From positions 1 to 38,188 of IMG/VR virus record IMGVR_UViG_3300042868_007361: a stretch of 38,188 bases of DNA; one strand, 5' to 3'. The translations under genes and the position numbers were made by a program. The DNA is from a virus. Shown here piece by piece: positions 1-6,374 of the stretch. Within the stretch, counting starts at the first letter, position 1. Every line of letters starts with the position of its first letter. The notes below the pieces were generated by a model. That model did not search any database, was not told where the DNA came from, and was given only the letters and a program-made list of their open reading frames with translations.

Positions 1-1
1 T

Positions 2-52
2 GCACGGTACTTTAAAATAAATGATAAAACGACAACTAAAACCGGAATATAA
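2..52 (+). CDS. C-terminal fragment of small conserved phage protein (truncated by window edge)
   Basis: Reading from base 2 gives an open 16-codon tail ending in TAA that contains NDKTTTKTGI. It matches the C-terminus of the complete small protein at 37055-37207, which ends NDKTTTKAGI. The fragment overlaps the start of the next gene in another frame exactly as the complete copy does. It is therefore the cut end of the left-hand copy of the duplicated locus. Function unknown. Confidence 0.55.
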   Translation, partial: ARYFKINDKTTTKTGI

Positions 53-362
53 ATTAGGTCTTAAATACTTAGAAGAAGAACACGGACTCACAACCATAGA
101 ATTATCAGAAAAGCTCGGGATAAATCGCCGTAACGTTACTCAGTATTTGAAATTATGGTCTGAGGTAGGGGTAAAAATCATTGACTGGCAGCCACACAAA
201 CAAGGCCATGCGCCAGTGTACGGTTTTGGTCGCGCAAAGAACAAGCCAACACCAAAAACTAAACTAGAAGTTAGTCGAGCATACAAAGAAAAGTTTGCTG
301 CTGTGATTAAGTTAAAAAAAAGAATTGCTTATCAGAATCGGCTATTGTCTAAAATTGACTAA
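21..362 (+). CDS. Winged-helix/HTH DNA-binding protein, copy 1
   Basis: A 113-residue basic protein. Residues about 22-50 (GLTTIELSEKLGINRRNVTQ) form a clear helix-turn-helix, and a probable wing follows (VGVKIIDWQPHKQGHAPVYG). The C-terminal third is lysine-rich and helical. A role as a DNA-binding regulator is inferred. A second copy lies at 37176-37511. Bases 63-248 are identical between the copies, while both flanks carry scattered, mostly silent changes. The last residues differ (RLLSKID here, KVKSQ there) because homology stops at base 338. Its stop overlaps the stop of the convergent HNH gene. Confidence 0.85.
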   Translation: MIKRQLKPEYKLGLKYLEEEHGLTTIELSEKLGINRRNVTQYLKLWSEVGVKIIDWQPHKQGHAPVYGFGRAKNKPTPKTKLEVSRAYKEKFAAVIKLKKRIAYQNRLLSKID

Positions 363-925
363 ATATGTTTTTTGCTATCTGATTCAATAAAATCAACAGG
401 GCCAGTATTGTTTTCTCGCCAATCTGTAAAATCCCAGTTACCTTTTCCGTGATTACACGGAGAGCATAAAATCTGCAAATTATCAATATCTAAAGCCAAA
501 GAAGGAAACAATTTTCTAGGTTTGATATGGTCAACATTCATAACCGCACCATTTTTAGGACTATCTCCGCAACACATGCAAACAGGCCCATATTTTTTTA
601 ATGCCTGCATTCTTAATTTTCGCCATTCATAACTCGATAAAAAATCATCATTTTTTACGTTTTGAAAACTATTGTATTTTTTAACTGATTTTGATTTTTT
701 CTTTAATTTCTTTGTTTGGTTTTGCTTAATGTAGTTTTCAATCAATTCTATATTTTCTTTTATAAAATTAATTGGCTTTCCACTATATTTTTCTTTATTT
801 GCAGCCCTTAACGCTTGATGTATGCAAAGAGCATAAACACTAACACCATAAGTTGCTTTTATGTTTCCAATTCTCATTAATGAATTAGCAGCTTTAAAGT
901 ACCTAGAATCTAGTTTATCTTTCAT
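359..925 (-). CDS. HNH endonuclease (homing-type or free-standing)
   Basis: A 188-residue protein. The C-terminal half carries a complete HNH zinc-finger nuclease: CMCCG, then the motif VDHIKPRKLF, the spacer LDIDNLQILC and finally SPCNHGKGNWD. The N-terminal 90 residues are lysine/asparagine-rich and may bind DNA. The start is an ATG at 923-925 with only a weak upstream purine run. The gene lies convergent to the HTH gene and is absent from the otherwise homologous locus at 37494-37867, as expected of a mobile homing endonuclease gene or moron. A packaging-type HNH nuclease is less likely, because the gene is far from the terminase and on an accessory allele. Confidence 0.85.
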   Translation of the reverse strand: MKDKLDSRYFKAANSLMRIGNIKATYGVSVYALCIHQALRAANKEKYSGKPINFIKENIELIENYIKQNQTKKLKKKSKSVKKYNSFQNVKNDDFLSSYEWRKLRMQALKKYGPVCMCCGDSPKNGAVMNVDHIKPRKLFPSLALDIDNLQILCSPCNHGKGNWDFTDWRENNTGPVDFIESDSKKHI

Positions 926-1059
926 ATATATGCTCTGTCAGTTTGAGAAAGGCTCTCTTGGGCAAATACTCACCTAAGACGGCCTAAAAAAGCAGTCTCA
1001 GTGAGTACCTTATGCTCCGTTCAGAATCGAAAAGGACATATTGGGCCTAGTATAGTTTT

Positions 1060-1260
1060 AGCTTACTAGAATGCAGGATTACGCCACTAAAATGGCCCTG
1101 TTACCCGTTCCTGCACCGCTTGCGCGTCACTCTTTTGGGTTTGGCTTGTACAGACCCCCGTTGCCTCTCAACACAGTTACGGCGGATTTTAATGCGGCTC
1201 TGCCTGTGTCCAGTTGGGTTATTGCGCTCAATTCTGAGTTTGATTTATACGACTAGCAAA
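1060..1260. other. Relatively GC-rich non-coding stretch beside the HNH gene
   Basis: Bases 926-1419 hold no convincing gene. Within them, about 1060-1260 is visibly richer in G and C than the surrounding AT-rich genes. It is open in two plus frames (1071-1256 and 1120-1461), but neither has a ribosome-binding site or a recognisable protein. Its composition resembles 2060-2560. It belongs to the segment missing from the other copy of this locus. Purpose unknown; structured RNA or leftover mobile DNA are the options. Confidence 0.35.
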
Positions 1261-1284
1261 CTTTGGTCTAGTCTCGCTGAAAAC

Positions 1285-1368
1285 AAAAAAGCCGTTAAGA
1301 AAGACACCTTAGAAAAACATAACTTTTTAGGTTATGCCACCCTTTCGGGAAGTGTCTTACTTAACAGC
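1285..1368 (-). terminator. Elaborate leftward terminator with long stem (copy 1)
   Basis: 1291-1310 pairs with 1350-1368 (GTTAAG-AAGACAC arms). The stem encloses an inner hairpin CATAAC...GTTATG at 1319-1335 and a short CCC-TTTC-GGG hairpin. Read leftward, the stem is followed by six T residues (1290-1285) and a further T-rich run, the signature of an intrinsic terminator. It would end transcription of the small leftward gene at 1420-1638. Confidence 0.7.
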
Positions 1369-1419
1369 TCTTTGTGGTTTCTATGCCAACACCCAAACAT
1401 TAGCACAAATACAACACAA

Positions 1420-1638
1420 TTACAAGCTAGGAGAACCAACAATTTTCATTTTTTTCTCTAACTTTTCCAGCGTATCTAGTGAACGCTCTACTATTGTTAC
1501 CCCATACTCATCACTTAAAAACTCAGGAAGCACACCTTGTCGATAAAGTTCGTAATCACTTAAAATCTGCGCAAAACCTTCTAACAAATACAAAATATCG
1601 TTTTTTTCTAGTGCTGAGATGTCGAGGTATTCTGTCAT
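1420..1638 (-). CDS. Small conserved acidic protein, copy 1
   Basis: A 72-residue protein of unknown function, predicted mostly helical and acidic at the N-terminus, with a lysine-rich C-terminal helix (TLEKLEKKMKIVG). It is judged real because a second copy at 37899-38117 keeps the same frame and length. The differences between the copies are mostly silent or conservative and cluster in the middle (ILSDYELYRQGVLP versus ILTDYEMYRAGTYP). No clear ribosome-binding site precedes the ATG. A long structured terminator lies downstream. Confidence 0.65.
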   Translation of the reverse strand: MTEYLDISALEKNDILYLLEGFAQILSDYELYRQGVLPEFLSDEYGVTIVERSLDTLEKLEKKMKIVGSPSL

Positions 1639-1672
1639 ATATATTAAAGTTATACTAAGTTAGTGAAAAATG

Positions 1673-2038
1673 CTAATTTGTTAAATTGTAAAAATCTCTT
1701 TTACAATCTCTAAAATCTTTAAGCCTTAAATGTATATTTTCAATCTGCTGACCAACAGAAAAGTATTCATAAATTAAACTTTTATTAGATTCGCTTCTAA
1801 ATTTAATTAACCCTTGTTTAAATTTATTCTTTAAATTTTTATGCTGTGTTTTTGTTTTTATTTTTAGTAAAGTTTTTAATAATCTGTTTTTTCTATTCAA
1901 TCTGTTCAAAATATCAGTTAGCTCGGTAAAATTTAAATCTTTTTCAACTTCCACGCAATTTTTTTGCGATGTAGCAAGAAACGCATTTCTGTTAACAGGC
2001 GTTCTTAAAAAGATTTGATTTAAATTTAATGTTTTCAT
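1673..2038 (-). CDS. Lysine/asparagine-rich hypothetical protein
   Basis: A 121-residue basic, AT-rich gene product with a predicted helical core (LNRLNRKNRLLKTLLKIKTK). I do not recognise the family. The ATG at 2036-2038 is preferred over the longer reading from 2089, which would run into the GC-rich non-coding block. No good ribosome-binding site is visible. The last 37 bases of the window repeat its 3' end exactly, so it sits at the junction where the duplicated ends rejoin unique sequence. Confidence 0.55.
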   Translation of the reverse strand: MKTLNLNQIFLRTPVNRNAFLATSQKNCVEVEKDLNFTELTDILNRLNRKNRLLKTLLKIKTKTQHKNLKNKFKQGLIKFRSESNKSLIYEYFSVGQQIENIHLRLKDFRDCKRDFYNLTN

Positions 2039-2049
2039 AATTATTTTGA

Positions 2050-2560
2050 AAATGATAATTTGTTGGTGGCCGGTGCTGATCTCCGGCATTACCTCTCTCG
2101 TGCTATTTCAGCAGGCCTAGTGGGGTACAGCGCTGCAATGTGTGCATCAGTCAAATATCCACCGCAAGGATGGCTTGCACATTCACCAACATTGAAGCGG
2201 GCAGGATTTGACCTGCTAATACCGATTTCCACGGTTTCATGTCTCGGTGTATTGCGGTGGGTTACACCCACATTTGACTTTTACGCCTTCGCTCATTAAC
2301 CCATTGTGCGAGCCGTAGCTGTCAGGTCAATACCGCCGTTCAAGGATGTCGCACCCATCCCGCGTGCCTATTAAGACTCTTCAATCAGACTCCACGCCGC
2401 CGCTTCAATCTTGGCCGCACCTTACGGGTGCGAATCGGCTACTCGCTGCACTTGGTGCGTTTGGTTTAAGATTCTCTGTTATTTCTACGTTTACAATAAC
2501 GCAATCCCCAAGCATCCGCTTTTGCTGTTTTTGGCGGCTTATGTTTGAGCGCCATTAACG
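2050..2560. ncRNA. Hairpin-rich, relatively GC-rich intergenic block; candidate structured RNA, possibly Ash/Icd-like region
   Basis: About 500 bases without a convincing gene. Visible hairpins include GCCGG...CCGGC (2069-2087), GCAGG...CCTGC (2200-2215), GTGGG...CCCAC (2256-2270), CGCACC...GGTGCG (2416-2432) and TGGCG...CGCCA near 2533. Open frames exist on both strands at once (2060-2299 plus, 2346-2558 plus, 2089-2271 minus), which suggests base composition rather than coding. Conceptual fragments such as PPQGWLAHS and MSHPSRVPIKTLQ recall the Ash/Icd-like predicted proteins of phages P4 and P1, where the real functional product is often a C4/CI-type antisense RNA. That link is from memory and is only a suggestion. 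Confidence 0.35.
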
Positions 2561-2586
2561 AATAGAATCATAGCAAAAAATCAAAC

Positions 2587-2624
2587 ATTGCATAGTTGTA
2601 TTTGTACCACGTTGTATTTATGCA
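2587..2624. promoter_or_regulatory. Tandem operator GTTGTATTT, 16-base period
   Basis: GTTGTATTT occurs at 2594-2602 and again at 2610-2618, exactly 16 bases apart. The pair is bracketed by TTGCAT (2587) and ATGCAA (2619). The same core, with the same 16-base period, lies in the divergent control region at 7704-7733 on the other strand. The repeat just precedes the promoter at 2641-2669, so a phage repressor site is the natural reading. Confidence 0.6.
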
Positions 2625-2640
2625 AATATAAAGAAATGTA

Positions 2641-2669
2641 TTGCTTTTACATACTACACGGCGTATATT
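2641..2669 (+). promoter_or_regulatory. Sigma-70-type early promoter
   Basis: TTGCTT at 2641-2646, a 17-base spacer and TATATT at 2664-2669, about 35 bases before the first gene of the rightward early operon. The upstream context ATGTATTGCTTTTA closely resembles that of the promoter at 35722-35750, so the two early operons probably share control. Confidence 0.65.
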
Positions 2670-2704
2670 TCGTACATCAACAACGCAACAAAAAAGAGCA
2701 AAAA

Positions 2705-2872
2705 ATGAAAAATTTAACTTCGCAACTATTAAAAGTTGGAGATACCTTCACAATTGAAGGTGTAGGGGTAGGTAAAAAAGGCCAAACTATTGTGGCAGGG
2801 CGAAATATAGCCACAGGCAGGAAATGCAAAACGGTAAAATTGACAGTTTACAAAGTTTGTAAAGTTAAATAA
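2705..2872 (+). CDS. Small basic hypothetical protein
   Basis: A 55-residue, glycine- and lysine-rich protein (EGVGVGKKGQTIVAGRNIA) that looks like a small beta-rich fold. The ATG at 2705 is chosen because a purine-rich AAAAAAGAGC leader precedes it; the longer reading from 2588 would run through the promoter. It is the first gene of the early operon. Function unknown. Confidence 0.65.
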   Translation: MKNLTSQLLKVGDTFTIEGVGVGKKGQTIVAGRNIATGRKCKTVKLTVYKVCKVK

Positions 2873-2895
2873 TAGTTACTTTAAACAGGAAGAAA

Positions 2896-3114
2896 ATGAC
2901 CCAAGCATCTAAACTAGGAAAACTTCTACAACGTCGCCAAGGCGTTACCATGTTTGAAGTGTGTATTGTATGCGGCTCAGTTACGCCAAGCCGAAGATTA
3001 AGTGATTTGCGCGATGCAGGCTGGACTATTACTAAAAAGAAAGTTGAAGGAAAAAACTATCATCGCTTTTACGGTAAGCCACCAAAAAAACAACAAATGA
3101 AAGGGTTAGTATGA
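2896..3114 (+). CDS. Small helix-turn-helix domain protein
   Basis: A 72-residue protein. The stretch TPSRRLSDLRDAGWTITKK is the recognition part of a winged helix common in phage early regions, ending with a basic tail. The N-terminus (KLGKLLQRRQGVTMFE) gives the first helices. AGGA lies 8 bases before the ATG. A role as transcription regulator or replication accessory is inferred. Its stop overlaps the next gene's start (ATGA). Confidence 0.7.
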   Translation: MTQASKLGKLLQRRQGVTMFEVCIVCGSVTPSRRLSDLRDAGWTITKKKVEGKNYHRFYGKPPKKQQMKGLV

Positions 3115-3395
3115 AAAAGCCTCAAATTGAAAAAGCTCACCAATCTGGTATGGGTGGCATTCAGAGAATTTACAAATTTAAGAATGGATATGGCGCAAGT
3201 GTTATTCAATGCCCATTCAGCTATGGGGGTGAAGTTGGGCTTTGGGAACTTGCTGTCATCAAGTTTAAGTCAGAATCAATGGATGAATGGAGTATAACTT
3301 ACGACACACCAATTACCAATGACGTGGAAGGAAACTTGACGGAATCTGACGTTGATGAATTGCTATACCGAATTTCTTATCTAAACGAAAAATAA
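3111..3395 (+). CDS. Conserved phage hypothetical protein
   Basis: A 94-residue protein whose centre (FKNGYGASVIQCPFSYGG, then GLWELAVIKF) matches a type of small protein seen in many phages of Gram-negative bacteria, with no assigned function. It is acidic at the C-terminus (ESDVDELLYRI). Translation is probably coupled to the HTH gene upstream through the ATGA overlap. Confidence 0.7.
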   Translation: MKKPQIEKAHQSGMGGIQRIYKFKNGYGASVIQCPFSYGGEVGLWELAVIKFKSESMDEWSITYDTPITNDVEGNLTESDVDELLYRISYLNEK

Positions 3396-3411
3396 TTGAG
3401 GAATTATCTAA

Positions 3412-3603
3412 ATGACACCAAAACAAGTACGGGCCTTGCGTATTAAGGCAGGGCTAAAACAGCGAGAATGTGCAGAAATGTTTGGGCTTACTCTTTACGG
3501 CTGGCAAAAAAAAGAAACAAACTACAAAGACCCAAAAAATAATAGTTCTATTAGCAAAGCCGAAGCAATGGTTTTAGAACGACTAGCAAAAAGGAAAATT
3601 TGA
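3412..3603 (+). CDS. Cro/XRE-like helix-turn-helix regulator
   Basis: A 63-residue protein. MTPKQVRALRIKAGLKQREC followed by AEMFGLTLYGWQKKE is a typical XRE-type HTH of phage Cro-like or antitoxin-like proteins. A good ribosome-binding site (TTGAGGAATT) precedes it. It lies just downstream of the tandem operator and promoter near 2600, so it is the best candidate in the window for the protein that binds the 16-base-period operators. No larger CI-type repressor is seen. Confidence 0.75.
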   Translation: MTPKQVRALRIKAGLKQRECAEMFGLTLYGWQKKETNYKDPKNNSSISKAEAMVLERLAKRKI

Positions 3604-3605
3604 CG

Positions 3606-3743
3606 ATGTGCAAAAAACTAATTGAAAACGTGCTTTTTTACGGTTCAATCATTGCTTTAATTGTGTGCTTACATTTTATTATGCAAAGCAAAATTGAGAG
3701 GGGTTATTCTTTTACTGAAATTTTTAAAGGTAGAGCGAAATGA
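3606..3743 (+). CDS. Small single-span membrane protein
   Basis: A 45-residue protein with one hydrophobic span (VLFYGSIIALIVCLHFIM) and a basic, polar C-terminus. It starts 2 bases after the preceding stop and its own stop overlaps the next ATG. Function unknown; one of several tiny membrane proteins on the early strands. Confidence 0.55.
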   Translation: MCKKLIENVLFYGSIIALIVCLHFIMQSKIERGYSFTEIFKGRAK

Positions 3744-3982
3744 AAAAACTTAAAACAACGCCGTGGTTTATCGGATATAAAAAGCCGCTTAAAGACCGCA
3801 TTGGCCCGTATGAGCGTGTTTATCCTTATAAAGAAAAAGAAAGCTATTTAATATTCTGGTGTTGGTGGGATGGTAAATTTTTTGGTTCTCCTGCTGAAAG
3901 TCCAGAACAATCAAAAAATTATTACTATAAATACGGACGTTCTAAAAATCAAAACCTACAGTGGCGCGGAGTGCTGAAATGA
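3740..3982 (+). CDS. Aromatic-rich hypothetical protein
   Basis: An 80-residue protein very rich in Tyr, Trp and Lys (RVYPYKEKE, then FWCWWDGKFFG), basic overall. The family is not recognised, but the style is common among small phage early proteins. It is coupled on both sides by ATGA overlaps, which supports translation. Confidence 0.65.
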   Translation: MKKLKTTPWFIGYKKPLKDRIGPYERVYPYKEKESYLIFWCWWDGKFFGSPAESPEQSKNYYYKYGRSKNQNLQWRGVLK

Positions 3983-4134
3983 AATACGGACAAACTAAAC
4001 CACATTTATTTTACAAAGACGGACTATGGCGGGTGGTCCAGCTTGGACATTTAACTAGCTTTGGAGGAAACCCATCAAAGGCATACCAATCGTTTAAGTA
4101 TTACAATCAAGTAAACGTGTTACGGTATAAATGA
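3979..4134 (+). CDS. Small basic hypothetical protein, last gene of early operon
   Basis: A 51-residue protein (YKDGLWRVVQLGHLTSFGG) with the look of a small beta-hairpin domain. Its ATG overlaps the previous stop. Its 3' end overlaps the convergent ninB-like gene by 15 bases, so there is no room for a terminator between the two operons. Confidence 0.55.
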   Translation: MKYGQTKPHLFYKDGLWRVVQLGHLTSFGGNPSKAYQSFKYYNQVNVLRYK

Positions 4135-4488
4135 TGCCTTGAAAGCATGGATATACTCGATAAGACTGCTGAAGCGCTCTTTTGGCATTTTGGCAGTGCT
4201 TTCTCTTAGTTGCACCATTTCCCCCTCGATACCTGTAATAATCTCAGATTCGCCCTTTGTGACTGTCCTATGACCAGACACAAAAATCACTTTCCAATCT
4301 TCTACACTTCGTTTTTCGCCTGCAAACTCTAGCCCGTCAAATTCTTCAATCTCAGCATGAAGTTTTGCGTTTTGCATTAAACTTCTACGCGGGGGCCGAA
4401 TAATAATTTCCCATCCGTCCGGCGCATCCCGCACAGCATCAATCGCACGCTGTCTAACATCGTTATTTATTAAAGTGAGTTTTCGCAT
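4120..4488 (-). CDS. ninB: NinB-like recombination protein
   Basis: A 122-residue protein of the NinB (lambda Orf) family, a single-strand DNA-binding recombination mediator that can act in place of host RecFOR. Typical features are the N-terminal DVRQRAIDAV, the motif IIRPPRRSLMQNAKLHA, the central EDWKVIFVSGHR and the C-terminal MPKERFSSLIEYIHAF. It is the last gene of the leftward replication/recombination operon and overlaps the RuvC-like gene, matching its usual company with Holliday-junction enzymes. Confidence 0.9.
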   Translation of the reverse strand: MRKLTLINNDVRQRAIDAVRDAPDGWEIIIRPPRRSLMQNAKLHAEIEEFDGLEFAGEKRSVEDWKVIFVSGHRTVTKGESEIITGIEGEMVQLRESTAKMPKERFSSLIEYIHAFKASFIP

Positions 4489-4915
4489 AGTCTAAAATAG
4501 CCAGCGCATCGGCTTCGTTATCGTCGGCAGGCTCAAACCCGCGCTGTCGAGCTTCTTGTATCATCTCGTACTTGTTGGCATTGCCTTTCCCAGTCCAGTG
4601 CTTTTTAATCGTTCCAACAGCAACAGGTACTAGCTTGATTCCTTTTTCATAACAAAAAGCCTGCAAAGTAGCCAAATAACCACCGTAAACATGAGCAGCG
4701 TCCGTTCCTAAGTGTCGGCGCACATCCTCATAATAAATAACGTCTAAATTGTCAAAAGAAAATAAAACATTGCCAAGCCAGTACCTAAAATGCAAATATT
4801 GATGCCCTGCTGCGCTTTTTGTGTTTTTATGCTTTACCGTTTCAGATAATATAACGCCATCATTTGATAGCGCATAACCCATCTTATTCCCAAGGTCAAG
4901 AGCTAGGATTTTCAT
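4463..4915 (-). CDS. RuvC-like Holliday junction resolvase
   Basis: A 150-residue RNase H-fold nuclease. It opens with the first catalytic aspartate, as in RuvC (MKILALDLGNKMGYAL). YYEDVRRH near residue 62 supplies an acidic residue after the core strand. The C-terminal DDNEADALAILDYA carries the final metal-binding aspartates. It is expected to cut four-way junctions during phage recombination or before packaging. Its 5' end overlaps the small zinc-protein gene, and it shares the operon with NinB and helicase. Confidence 0.85.
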   Translation of the reverse strand: MKILALDLGNKMGYALSNDGVILSETVKHKNTKSAAGHQYLHFRYWLGNVLFSFDNLDVIYYEDVRRHLGTDAAHVYGGYLATLQAFCYEKGIKLVPVAVGTIKKHWTGKGNANKYEMIQEARQRGFEPADDNEADALAILDYAKTHFNK

Positions 4916-5123
4916 CTAATTCTTTCAAAATCTCACTTGATAGATTTACAGGGCAATCATGGTCGTGCTTAATATCGCCAGTTTCATCCATGTCCGCGTA
5001 ACAAAAAATGCAAAAACCACTTGCGCCGTTATTTTGCACAAATTCATATTCATGAATTAAATTTTCACTTAAGCTAATTTGAATAGCCAATAAATTAATT
5101 TTTTCTTTTAATTCATCATTCAT
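4896..5123 (-). CDS. Small zinc-binding-type hypothetical protein
   Basis: A 75-residue protein with a helical N-terminal half and a CIFC...HDHDC cluster that could bind one zinc ion. The ATG at 5121-5123 is preferred over the upstream reading, which would lie deep in the preceding gene. It overlaps both neighbours in the operon. Function unknown; an adaptor or nucleic-acid-binding role is possible. Confidence 0.6.
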   Translation of the reverse strand: MNDELKEKINLLAIQISLSENLIHEYEFVQNNGASGFCIFCYADMDETGDIKHDHDCPVNLSSEILKELDENPSS

Positions 5124-5307
5124 TTTTAGCCTTAATCTGGTCGATAGCCCATTGACAATACAGCGCACCGTCTAGCAATTCCTCTTTTAGGTTCTGCAAA
5201 CGTGATTCTAGCTCTACCATGTTTTGTGACAGTGTTAGACCGTATTTTTTAATGCCGACCTGCTGACGTTTTTTAATTTCAGCAATAACTTTATCCTCAA
5301 TTTCCAA
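5116..5307 (-). CDS. MazG-like small protein
   Basis: A 63-residue protein. EIKKRQQVGIKKYGLTL followed by LQNLKEELLDGALYCQWAI resembles the short phage MazG-like / dATP-dGTP pyrophosphohydrolase domain, in which the EELLD helix binds metal. The only start in frame near the end of the upstream gene is TTG at 5305-5307, with a weak ribosome-binding site, so translation probably depends on coupling. Assignment rests on motif resemblance only. Confidence 0.55.
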   Translation of the reverse strand: MEIEDKVIAEIKKRQQVGIKKYGLTLSQNMVELESRLQNLKEELLDGALYCQWAIDQIKAKNE

Positions 5308-5479
5308 TTTTTAATTCCTCTAAAATTTGCTCACGGCTTGGCGCTTTTTGATACCTTGCCAACACTTCTAGCATAGCTTCCTGCCGTTTTTTGCTTGGCC
5401 TGCTGTCCCGTATCAGTCTAGCGCAACACTGTAAACAGTTAAAGTTATATCGGCCTAGTTTGTTGCAAGAATCACACAT
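5297..5479 (-). CDS. Small zinc-finger protein
   Basis: A 60-residue protein opening with MCDSCNKLG...NCLQCC, a four-cysteine zinc knuckle, followed by a basic helical tail (RPSKKRQEAMLEVLARY). The ATG at 5477-5479 begins directly below the helicase stop and is preferred over the in-frame TTG at 5494. A nucleic-acid-binding accessory of replication is the likely role. Confidence 0.6.
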   Translation of the reverse strand: MCDSCNKLGRYNFNCLQCCARLIRDSRPSKKRQEAMLEVLARYQKAPSREQILEELKIGN

Positions 5480-5480
5480 T

Positions 5481-6374
5481 TTAATAACGAACAAAAGGGA
5501 TAATATGGCGGTTTTTGTTCTCGCAAAACGACTGCGCGGCTATGTTATACCAAAACCCTGCTTTACCTTCCCATTCTCCGTTCCGTTGTTTGTCGCAGAT
5601 TAAAAGAGCGTCAGGGGTTTCATCGTCGGCAGTGTCTTGGTTACGCTCTTTCTTTTTGTTGCGCCACACAATCAACAGGTTATCCACTTGGTCAATAATA
5701 GAACTAGCGCCCTTAACGTCAGCCCTAGCAGGTACTTTTTCATCTGATTCACCTTTCCTTAAGTGGTGAACAATATGAATATGGATTCCTAAATCACGCG
5801 CCAAAACAGTCACAGAATCAACAAAGTCCTTTTGCCCGTTGTAATCATCCTCGCCTTTTACGCATTTCATTAAGTTGTCAATAAAAAAATGAGTTACGCC
5901 TAGTTGCTCGGCGCTGTACTTAATCGCGCCGAAAACAGAATCTTTTGATACCATACCTTGTTGGTCGTATATCCAGCCCCTGCCGTTTGTAAATTCCATA
6001 TACTGTTTAATTGCTGATTCTGTTGGCCTATCCGTTCCCCATGCCTGCCTAACCATTCGAGCAATAGTTGTGGCTGGCAGCATTTCAAAACTGGCTAGGC
6101 ATACTTTTTGTTTTTGCATCATTAGATACGTAGCGACTTGGCTAGTCATCATGGACTTACCGTGTCCAGTATAACCAGCCCATACCGTAACCTCTCCCGG
6201 CCTAAACTGAAACCTATCCCCGATTTTAAGAAAAGGCAGGCATGGGTAGGCTTCCTTTTTTCCTAGAAACCTGTCTATTACTTCGTCACAGTAAGCAGAT
6301 GCAGGTATAACCTTTTGCTTGTTCTCGTTTGAATTGTAATATGCCGCAAAGTCCATGTTTTCAATGTTGTGCAT
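5481..6374 (-). CDS. DnaB-like replicative helicase (RecA-fold ATPase)
   Basis: A 297-residue protein. Walker A is GYTGHGKS near residue 70 and Walker B is THFFIDNL about 100 residues later. VHHLRKGE and DVKGASSIIDQVDNLLIVWR are the conserved C-terminal motifs of DnaB/Twinkle-type helicases. It lacks the DnaB N-terminal domain, so it is a short phage form that probably works with the DUF1376 protein encoded upstream. The ATG at 6372-6374 has GGA 8-10 bases upstream; the longer TTG start does not look better. It overlaps the preceding gene by 14 bases. Confidence 0.9.
   Translation of the reverse strand: MHNIENMDFAAYYNSNENKQKVIPASAYCDEVIDRFLGKKEAYPCLPFLKIGDRFQFRPGEVTVWAGYTGHGKSMMTSQVATYLMMQKQKVCLASFEMLPATTIARMVRQAWGTDRPTESAIKQYMEFTNGRGWIYDQQGMVSKDSVFGAIKYSAEQLGVTHFFIDNLMKCVKGEDDYNGQKDFVDSVTVLARDLGIHIHIVHHLRKGESDEKVPARADVKGASSIIDQVDNLLIVWRNKKKERNQDTADDETPDALLICDKQRNGEWEGKAGFWYNIAAQSFCENKNRHIIPFVRY

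Noticed and set aside
1071-1546. Plus-strand frames at 1071-1256, 1120-1461 and 1334-1546
   Set aside because: They overlap a terminator and the conserved leftward gene, lack ribosome-binding sites and show no family resemblance.
1-1709. Exact terminal redundancy of the T7 type
   Set aside because: The copies differ at many sites and carry unrelated central segments, so they cannot be the identical direct terminal repeats of a packaged genome.
2060-2558. Plus-strand frames at 2060-2299 and 2346-2558 and minus-strand frame 2089-2271 as genes
   Set aside because: No ribosome-binding sites, open on both strands at once, and hairpin-rich. Treated as one candidate structured RNA region instead.
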